From positions 1 to 11,514 of the forward strand of contig JAQBPS010000808.1 in the NCBI GenBank assembly GCA_028287415.1: 11,514 nucleotides of DNA. The letters are read 5' to 3'. How positions within the stretch are numbered: the first letter of the stretch is position 1; every line of letters starts with the position of its first letter. A program made the position numbers and the translations under genes. Positions 6,957-11,514 of the stretch are shown one piece after another. The notes beneath the pieces were generated by a model, which was given only the letters and a program-made list of their open reading frames with translations, had not been told where the DNA came from and searched no databases. Origin of the DNA: Bacillota bacterium (lineage in GTDB: Bacteria; Bacillota; Sulfobacillia; Symbiobacteriales; Symbiobacteriaceae).

Positions 6957-7014
6957 CGTCATCATTTTTCCTGCCTGGGCCATCGGGGCCATCGGCAGTG
7001 GAAAAATGATGACG
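6957..7014. repeat. Long hairpin, copy 2 (15-bp perfect inverted repeat)
   Basis: CGTCATCATTTTTCC (6957-6971) pairs exactly with 7000-7014, with a further TGCC/GGCA stem inside (6972-6975 / 6994-6997) across a 2-base bulge. The loop contains a perfect 9-bp tandem duplication GGCCATCGG (6978-6986, 6987-6995). Compared with copy 1, one stem pair is changed on both sides (C-G to T-A), preserving pairing. The upstream flank also matches copy 1. Confidence 0.8.
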
Positions 7015-7070
7015 ATCCATGAGCAGCGAGTATGCCGCCCCCTTTCGTGCCCTTGCGATCGGCCATCCCC

Positions 7071-7130
7071 GGCCCGCTGCAGGTCGACCGGGCCGCTCCG
7101 TGTCGCACCTGCCCGCTGCAGGTCGCCCAC
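7071..7130. repeat. Three degenerate 19-20-bp tandem units
   Basis: GCCCGCTGCAGGTCG occurs at 7072-7086 and 7111-7125, 39 bases apart. The segment between them (GCCGCTCCGTGTCG from 7092) is a degenerate third copy, giving three head-to-tail units of 19-20 bases. Confidence 0.5.
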
Positions 7131-7185
7131 AGCCGCGGTGAGCCCGCCATCTCTTCGACCCAGGGCCTTGAATGTTTTTCCACGC

Positions 7186-7467
7186 CGGGCCCCGCTCGCG
7201 AGTGTCCCTGGTCCACGGCTATTGCGCCAACGGGCAGTAGGCTATCTTACCGGGCGCCGTTTTTGCGGAACCGCGCTCATAGGGATCGCCTTGAGGGACG
7301 CCCCGCCCGACGGCGACGTCAGGCGCACGAGCCCGGCAGGCATTTCCTTTGGAAACGCCGAGAGAGGAAAAATGGCGGCTGGCCAACTTCCCGTAGGCTC
7401 TTCTCCGTGACGTCGCTACGGGACACTCGACCGGCGCCTGCCCCCTGTGTTCCCAGTCCCCCCTTTG
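7186..7467. repeat. Nested palindromic repeat element, copy B
   Basis: This is the second, diverged copy of the 6303-6594 element, in direct orientation about 880 bp away. The same nested pairs are kept: CGAGTGTCCC 7199-7208 with 7420-7429 (10 bp, longer than in copy A); ACGGGCAGT 7230-7238 with 7386-7394 (one mismatch); CGCCGTTTTT 7255-7264 with AAAAATGGCG 7368-7377 (all pair, one as G-T); and the apical hairpin 7339-7359 with one A/C mismatch. The outermost arm is weaker. It ends 9 bases from the SRPBCC stop. Confidence 0.8.
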
Positions 7468-7475
7468 TGAGGGGG

Positions 7476-7907
7476 CTATGGCGTTTCGACCAGGTTTTTT
7501 AGTTTTCCGAGGAAATGTCGGTCGTACTTGGCGACTCGGCGGGCCATGAACAGTTTTTCGATGAGGCGGCCGATCAACCCTTTCAGGTGGAACTCGTCTC
7601 TCAGCAGGACGACTGTGGCGCCCTCTTTGGGCGCCAGGAGGAAGGTCATGCGGTAGGTGGCTTTGTTGTCGGCGCCTTCCCACGCCAGGGTGCGGTTTTC
7701 GGCGTACTCCGTGACCGTAGCCTCGTAGCCGAAGCGCTTGGGGCCGCTCTGGCCGGTGACGCTGATGCGGCTGCCTTTGGCGAGGGGGCCGGGGGAGAGT
7801 ACCCGGATCTCCGGGCCGTACCATTGCTTCATCCGCTCGGGCCGGAAGCGGTTCCAGACCCGGCTCGGCGAGGCATTGATCCGCTCTGTGGTGTCACAAC
7901 GGGCCAT
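7476..7907 (-). CDS. SRPBCC-fold (START/polyketide-cyclase-like) protein
   Basis: The 143-residue product has the pattern of the SRPBCC ligand-binding fold: an initial strand with ASPSRVWNRF (a helix after the first strand, residues 12-21), the WYGPEI turn with a following strand, paired strands around GSRISVTG, YEATVTEYAENRTLAW and YRMTFLLAPKEGATVVLLRDEF, and a long C-terminal helix from about residue 108 to the end (basic, ARRVAKYDRHFLGKLKNL). Members bind hydrophobic ligands or act as cyclases or heat-shock activators; nothing here fixes the ligand. No signal peptide is present. ATG 7907 has GGAGG 10 bases upstream. It is transcribed away from hpt, sharing a 129-base intergenic region, and its 3' end touches repeat copy B. 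Confidence 0.8.
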   Translation of the reverse strand: MARCDTTERINASPSRVWNRFRPERMKQWYGPEIRVLSPGPLAKGSRISVTGQSGPKRFGYEATVTEYAENRTLAWEGADNKATYRMTFLLAPKEGATVVLLRDEFHLKGLIGRLIEKLFMARRVAKYDRHFLGKLKNLVETP

Positions 7908-7926
7908 CTCTTCGCACCCTCCAAAC

Positions 7927-7968
7927 TTGACGCTTACCAGTCCTTGCTATTAGACTTTGGGATATACT
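7927..7968 (+). promoter_or_regulatory. Candidate promoter region for hpt
   Basis: TTGACG (7927-7932) with TAGACT (7951-7956) after 18 bases is one reading; TATACT (7963-7968) is a better -10 box but has no good -35 at 16-18 bases. Either would give a leader of roughly 60-75 bases before hpt. No purine riboswitch is recognised in the leader. Confidence 0.4.
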
Positions 7969-8036
7969 AACCCAGATTTGGACGGATTGGTAGTGCCGGG
8001 GCGACCTGGCCGCACCGATAGAGAGGAGACGCGTAC

Positions 8037-8582
8037 GTGCTTCAGGATGTAGAACGGGTTCTAATCTCCGAGGCGGAGATGCAGAAGCGGATTCGGGAAA
8101 TGGGCGCGCAGATCTCTCAGGACTATGAGGGAAAGGACCTGGTGGTCGTCGGCATCCTCAAGGGCGCTGCGCTCTTCTGCTCCGACCTCTTCCGCTCGAT
8201 CACGATTCCGGTCGAACTTGACTTTATGCGTATCTCATCCTACGGCGCCTCCACAAAGTCGACCGGCGTCCACCGCGTCCTGCTGGACCTGGACTACTCG
8301 CTTGAGGATAAGCATGTCCTGATTGTGGAGGACATCGTGGACACCGGGCTGACGATCAAGTTCCTGCTCGGCTACCTGGGCCAGCGTCACCCGGCATCCC
8401 TGCGGACCGCCACCCTGCTGGACAAGCCCAGCCGGCGCAAGCCCGAGGCCGCGGTGCCGATCGACTACCGGGGCTTCGAGGTGCCGGACGAGTTCGTCTG
8501 CGGGAACGGCCTGGACTACGCGGAAAAGTACCGCAATCTGCGGGATATCGTGATCCTGAAGCCATCAGTCTATAGCAAGTAG
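8037..8582 (+). CDS. hpt: Hypoxanthine(-guanine) phosphoribosyltransferase
   Basis: A purine salvage enzyme that joins hypoxanthine or guanine to PRPP, giving IMP or GMP in the cytoplasm. The 181-residue protein is standard length. Visible motifs are LKGA (41-44), the flexible-loop region with SSYG (67-70), the PRPP-binding loop VLIVEDIVDTGLT (94-106), LLDKPSRR (127-134), and the C-terminal purine-contact stretch DEFVCGNGLDYAEKYRN (151-167). Start GTG 8037 is preceded by AGGAG with an 8-base gap. It lies immediately ahead of guaA in the same direction with a 63-base gap containing a hairpin terminator, so the two are neighbours in GMP supply but probably only partly cotranscribed. Confidence 0.96.
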   Translation: MLQDVERVLISEAEMQKRIREMGAQISQDYEGKDLVVVGILKGAALFCSDLFRSITIPVELDFMRISSYGASTKSTGVHRVLLDLDYSLEDKHVLIVEDIVDTGLTIKFLLGYLGQRHPASLRTATLLDKPSRRKPEAAVPIDYRGFEVPDEFVCGNGLDYAEKYRNLRDIVILKPSVYSK

Positions 8583-8591
8583 CACGCAAAA

Positions 8592-8618
8592 AGGCGGGAG
8601 TTTGATCCCGCCTGTTTG
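8592..8618 (+). terminator. Rho-independent terminator after hpt
   Basis: AGGCGGGA (8592-8599) pairs with TCCCGCCT (8606-8613) across the loop GTTTGA, followed by GTTTG. An A-run precedes the stem. It begins 9 bases past the hpt stop. The T-tract is short, so read-through into guaA is plausible. Confidence 0.75.
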
Positions 8619-8645
8619 ACCTAACGCCAAAACCCAGGAGGACGT

Positions 8646-10187
8646 ATGTCTCATCATACTGATCTGATCGTGGTTGTCGACTTCGGAGCCCAGTACGGGC
8701 AGCTGATCGCTCGCCGAGTCCGGGAATTCAACGTGTACTGCGAGATCTGGCCCCACAACACGCCCGCCCAGCGTTATCAGGATGAGCAGGTCAAGGGCAT
8801 CATCTTCTCCGGCGGCCCGTCGAGCGTTTACGGCGAGGGTGCGCCCAAGTGCGACCCGGAGATCTTCCGGCTCGGCATCCCCATCTTCGGCATCTGCTAC
8901 GGCATGCAGCTGATGAGCAAGGAGCTCGGCGGCGACGTGCGGCGGGCCGAGCGCCGGGAGTACGGCAAGGCGATGCTGGCGGTCCAGGAGGCCGGCCACC
9001 CGCTCTTCGCCGGGCTCGGCGCCCAGACCCAGGTTTGGATGAGCCATGGTGACTCCGTGCTCGCGGCGCCCCCCGGCTTCCGCATTCTCGGCTCGACGGA
9101 TAACACCCCGACCGCGGTCATCGGCGATGATGACCGGAAACTCTACGGCGTCCAGTTCCACCCGGAGGTGGTCCATACCCACCAGGGCAAGGAGCTCATG
9201 GAGAACTTCCTGTACAAGATCGTGGGCTGCACGGGTGACTGGACGACCGCCTTGTTTATTGATGAACAGGTGGCGAGCATCCGGGAGCAGGCGGCCGGCC
9301 GCAAGGTGCTCTGTGCCCTGTCGGGCGGCGTTGACTCAAGTGTGGCCGCAGTGCTTGTCCACCAGGCGATTGGCGACGACCTGACCTGTATGTTCGTCGA
9401 CCACGGCCTGCTGCGCAAGGGCGAGGCGGAGCAGGTGGTCCGGACCTTCCGGGACCGGTTCCACATCAATCTCATCCATGTCGATGCGTCCGAGCGTTTC
9501 CTGTCCAAGCTCGCCGGGGTGACCGACCCCGAGCAAAAGCGGAAGATCATTGGGCGGGAGTTCATTTACGTCTTCCAGGACGAGGCCCGCAAGCTCGGCC
9601 AGGTCGACTTCCTGGTCCAGGGCACCCTCTACCCGGATGTGATCGAGTCCGGCACCGCCACCGCCGCCGTGATCAAGAGCCACCACAACGTGGGCGGCCT
9701 GCCGGAGGACATCCAGTTCAAGCTGATCGAACCCTTCCGGGAGCTGTTCAAGGATGAGGTCCGGGCTGTCGGCCGGGCATTGGGCGTGCCCGAGGAGATC
9801 GTCGGGCGCCACCCGTTCCCGGGGCCGGGGCTGGCAATTCGGGTGTTGGGCGAGGTCACCCCGGAGAAGCTGGCGATCCTGCGGGAGGCGGACGCCATCT
9901 ACCTGGAGGAGATTCGCAACGCCGGCCTGTATGACCAGATCTGGCAGGCGTTCGCCGCCCTGCCCAACATCAAGAGCGTCGGCGTGATGGGCGACGAGCG
10001 TACCTACGCCTACCCGATCATCTTGCGGGCGGTTACCTCGGACGACGGCATGACGGCCGACTTCTTCCGCTTCCCGTGGGATGTGCTGGAGCGGATCACG
10101 AACCGGATCATCAACGAAGTGCCCCACGTTAACCGGGCCGCCTACGACATGACGTCGAAGCCGCCCGGGACGATCGAGTGGGAGTAA
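8646..10187 (+). CDS. guaA: GMP synthase (glutamine-hydrolysing)
   Basis: This enzyme converts XMP to GMP with ATP and glutamine, the last step of de novo GMP synthesis. At 513 residues it is the usual two-domain single-chain form. The glutaminase domain shows SGGPSSVYG (55-63), GICYGMQ with nucleophile Cys84, and FHPEV with His172 and Glu174. The ATP pyrophosphatase domain has the P-loop [11 protein letters not shown] (225-235), and the dimerisation domain ends in the conserved KPPGTIEWE. Start ATG 8646 has AGGAGG with a short 4-base gap. It follows hpt across a terminator, and no separate promoter or guanine riboswitch is evident in the 63-base gap. It ends in front of a strong hairpin terminator. 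No anomalies are seen. Confidence 0.98.
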   Translation: MSHHTDLIVVVDFGAQYGQLIARRVREFNVYCEIWPHNTPAQRYQDEQVKGIIFSGGPSSVYGEGAPKCDPEIFRLGIPIFGICYGMQLMSKELGGDVRRAERREYGKAMLAVQEAGHPLFAGLGAQTQVWMSHGDSVLAAPPGFRILGSTDNTPTAVIGDDDRKLYGVQFHPEVVHTHQGKELMENFLYKIVGCTGDWTTALFIDEQVASIREQAAGRKVLCALSGGVDSSVAAVLVHQAIGDDLTCMFVDHGLLRKGEAEQVVRTFRDRFHINLIHVDASERFLSKLAGVTDPEQKRKIIGREFIYVFQDEARKLGQVDFLVQGTLYPDVIESGTATAAVIKSHHNVGGLPEDIQFKLIEPFRELFKDEVRAVGRALGVPEEIVGRHPFPGPGLAIRVLGEVTPEKLAILREADAIYLEEIRNAGLYDQIWQAFAALPNIKSVGVMGDERTYAYPIILRAVTSDDGMTADFFRFPWDVLERITNRIINEVPHVNRAAYDMTSKPPGTIEWE

Positions 10188-10204
10188 CATAGGCCCGTGA
10201 CAAG

Positions 10205-10237
10205 AAACCCCCGTGACGTCGGCCGTCACGGGGGTTT
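10205..10237 (+). terminator. Hairpin terminator after guaA
   Basis: AAACCCCCGTGACG (10205-10218) pairs perfectly over 14 bp with 10224-10237 around the loop TCGGC, ending in TTT. It lies 18 bases past the guaA stop. The CCCCCGTGACG stem is the same as in the hairpin at 2223-2253. Confidence 0.85.
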
Positions 10238-10263
10238 CGCATTGGTGGAGCCTCCGCGGGACA

Positions 10264-10398
10264 TTTATATGGCCACGGATTGCGGGTTACACCGATTTAT
10301 GGAGAAACACCGATTGATACATAAAAATATATATTTTACCTGGTCATCAGTGTTTGAATTTAAAATCCGTGAAACCCGTGAAATCCGTGGCCATTAAA
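10264..10398. repeat. AT-rich long palindromic element
   Basis: ATGGCCACGGATT (10269-10281) is the exact reverse complement of 10382-10394. Inside this the arms stay related (CGGGTTACACCGATTT against a region reading AAAATCCGTGAAACCCG), with AAACAC/GTGTTT arms further in. The centre (10324-10337) is a perfect self-complementary AAAATATATATTTT. The outer arm extends by TTTA/TAAA across a one-base bulge. The central part is far more AT-rich than the rest of the window. ATCCGTG repeats at 9-10-base spacing in the right arm. Confidence 0.85.
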
Positions 10399-10571
10399 GG
10401 CAACTACAGTAGCAGACAAGCGATCGATCAGCTACGTCGGTCCCGCTTTTTTTCGTTAAACCTCGAACAACAGGCGGTACGATTCGTACTTAATAGTGAG
10501 TGCATGAACATCCACAATTACAGCCCGGTGCTGGTGGGGGCTATCCGGTAGACAAGAGGAGCGTGTCGCCT
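10399..10571. other. Upstream region of the DUF1444 gene
   Basis: No gene is seen. It contains a T-run at 10447-10453 with no good stem before it, and a perfect inverted repeat GTACGA-T-TCGTAC (10477-10489) about 80 bases before the gene, which could be an operator. No convincing promoter pair was found, although TAATAG and TACGAT are possible -10 boxes. Confidence 0.4.
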
Positions 10572-11402
10572 ATGACGGCAAAGGTGGTAAATGAAGCGGA
10601 GTTCAGCCGCATCGTGATCAACCGGGTACAGCAAGAGCGCCCGGATATCAAGGTGACCGCCGTGGGCAATTTCCTGCTGACGGTCGAGGCCGAGCCCGGC
10701 CGCCAGCGCATGGTCTCGATGGCGGGCCTCTACCGGGCTTACTGTGAATACCCGCTCGACCGGGACGAAGTGATCGGAAATTTCCTCAGCTCCCTGGTCT
10801 ATGACGAACCGGCCGTGATCCGGGGCAGCTTCGCGGAGAACCGGCACAAGGTGATGCCCCAGGTGGTGCCGCCCACCCTGCTGGATTTCTGCCGGCGGGA
10901 CAACCGGGAGCTCGCATCGGTGGCATTCATGGACGGCCTGGCGATCGCCTTCGTGGTAGATGAGCCCGACCGCTATGCGTACCTGCACCGGAGCGTCGCT
11001 GAGCAATGGGGTGTCGGTGAGACTGACCTGCTGACGGCAGCCATCGAAAACCTTCAGTCCCTGGACGACGAGGACTCGGCGTTCTACCAGTTCGGCCACG
11101 GGCTGCACACGACCCTCGCCTGGGAGACGTTCGACGGCTACGATGCCAGCCGGGTGCTGCTGACCCGTGAGCTGAACGAAATGGCGACCGTGGTGCCCGG
11201 AAACCCCGTGATCGGGCTTCCGCACCGTGATTACCTGGTCATGTTCGGCGATGCCGACCCCGAGTTCGTGAGCGTCATGGCGGAGCGGGTCCGTGAGCAG
11301 TTTGAGGAGCACAGCTATCCGATTACGCCGACCCTGTACACCCTGGAGGACGGGCAGCTGGTACCCTACGCCGGAGCGGAGCGCAGGCGGCCGGTCAACT
11401 AG
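10572..11402 (+). CDS. ytpQ: DUF1444 family protein, YtpQ-like
   Basis: The 276-residue product matches the DUF1444 family of Firmicutes (B. subtilis YtpQ), whose function is unknown. The N-terminal region is FSRIVINRVQQERPDIKV with a LTVEAEPGRQRMVSMAGLYRAYC core, and the C-terminal region is VIGLPHRDYLVMFGD followed by VSVMAERVREQFEEHSYPI and a short tail reading TLYTLEDGQLVPY. It has no signal peptide or membrane helix and is acidic. ATG 10572 has GAGGAG 10 bases upstream; the frame is open back to 10500 and includes GTG 10563, which sits too close to that site. It stands alone after the AT-rich palindrome, with no partner gene to suggest a role. The antisense frame over the same bases is a shadow. 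Confidence 0.82.
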   Translation: MTAKVVNEAEFSRIVINRVQQERPDIKVTAVGNFLLTVEAEPGRQRMVSMAGLYRAYCEYPLDRDEVIGNFLSSLVYDEPAVIRGSFAENRHKVMPQVVPPTLLDFCRRDNRELASVAFMDGLAIAFVVDEPDRYAYLHRSVAEQWGVGETDLLTAAIENLQSLDDEDSAFYQFGHGLHTTLAWETFDGYDASRVLLTRELNEMATVVPGNPVIGLPHRDYLVMFGDADPEFVSVMAERVREQFEEHSYPITPTLYTLEDGQLVPYAGAERRRPVN

Positions 11403-11472
11403 CGCCGCAGGCAGGGACGCAGGCGAGCCAGCCCGAATCAAGCTGCTATATCCATATCAGGGGGCTGATGCC

Positions 11473-11514
11473 ATGTTTCCACCCAGAACCGGTCGACTGA
11501 TCGTCTCCTGCCAG
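11473..11514 (+). CDS. Start of a probable NanE-type epimerase (runs off right edge)
   Basis: ATG 11473 begins MFPPRTGRLIVSCQ and is still open at the window edge, with GGGGG 8 bases upstream. The (G)LIVSCQ start is characteristic of N-acylmannosamine-6-phosphate 2-epimerase (NanE), which converts ManNAc-6-P to GlcNAc-6-P in sialic acid breakdown. Fourteen residues are too few for certainty. Confidence 0.4.
   Translation, partial: MFPPRTGRLIVSCQ

Larger units (their letters stand above)
6284..7475. other. 1.2-kb gene-free region filled with structured repeats
   Basis: This lies between the 3' ends of two convergent genes (the amidohydrolase and the SRPBCC protein). No ORF here has both a family match and a ribosome binding site. 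Its content is two diverged copies of a nested palindromic element at the outer edges, a GCCCCCATG hairpin, two related long hairpins in the middle, and a short tandem repeat, each listed separately. The open frames within the repeats (for example 62 codons from 6331) fall in different frames between copies. Confidence 0.8.

Noticed and set aside
6331..7410. Proteins encoded by the repeats (SPAG.SFGNAERG-like peptides in both copies)
   Set aside because: The peptides look alike only because the DNA copies are alike; the open frames shift between copies, have no ribosome binding sites and lie in strongly paired DNA.
7969..8036. Purine riboswitch in the hpt leader or in the hpt-guaA gap
   Set aside because: Neither the conserved loop-loop kissing sequences nor the core of a guanine aptamer is seen; the gaps are short and the only hairpin is a terminator.
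9336..10229. 297-codon leftward ORF over guaA
   Set aside because: Antisense shadow of a fully conserved GMP synthase.
10518..11441. 307-codon leftward ORF
   Set aside because: Antisense to the DUF1444 gene; typical high-GC shadow.

Overview
The window looks like chromosomal DNA from a high-GC, endospore-type Firmicute. The best clues are a YyaC-type sporulation protein, a YtpQ-type DUF1444 protein, strong AGGAGG ribosome binding sites and frequent TTG/GTG starts combined with very GC-rich codons. Symbiobacterium is the lineage this most resembles, but that is an inference from memory, not a search result.

Layout. 1-1757 is a leftward block: an LCP-type cell-wall ligase gene that is broken by an internal deletion plus frame change (1707-921), mobA for molybdenum cofactor guanylylation overlapping its end (936-334), and the start of a multi-span membrane protein (302 to the left edge). 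1758-2265 has no recognised gene, only two head-to-head candidate small ORFs and a long GC-rich hairpin. 2266-4227 holds two leftward genes: a class A beta-lactamase-like serine hydrolase and an aromatic-acid-exporter-type (FUSC/DUF939) membrane protein. A near-consensus sigma-A promoter at 4263-4291 fires rightward into yyaC with almost no leader, followed by an M20-family amidohydrolase (N-carbamoyl amino acid or allantoate type) whose last third has a different base composition from its first two thirds.

6284-7475 is the most unusual part: about 1.2 kb between two convergent genes, filled with structured repeats. Two diverged direct copies of a roughly 285-bp nested palindromic element abut the 3' ends of the flanking genes. 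Between them are two long hairpins related to each other, with a compensatory base-pair change, and a short degenerate tandem repeat.

7476-10187 has a leftward SRPBCC-fold protein and, divergently, hpt and guaA. These two make GMP/IMP: hypoxanthine(-guanine) phosphoribosyltransferase performs salvage and GMP synthase performs the XMP to GMP step. Each is followed by its own hairpin terminator. 10188-10571 holds a terminator and an AT-rich ~130-bp palindrome that is quite unlike the surrounding DNA. A DUF1444 (YtpQ-like) gene follows, and the first 14 codons of a probable nanE-type epimerase run off the right edge.
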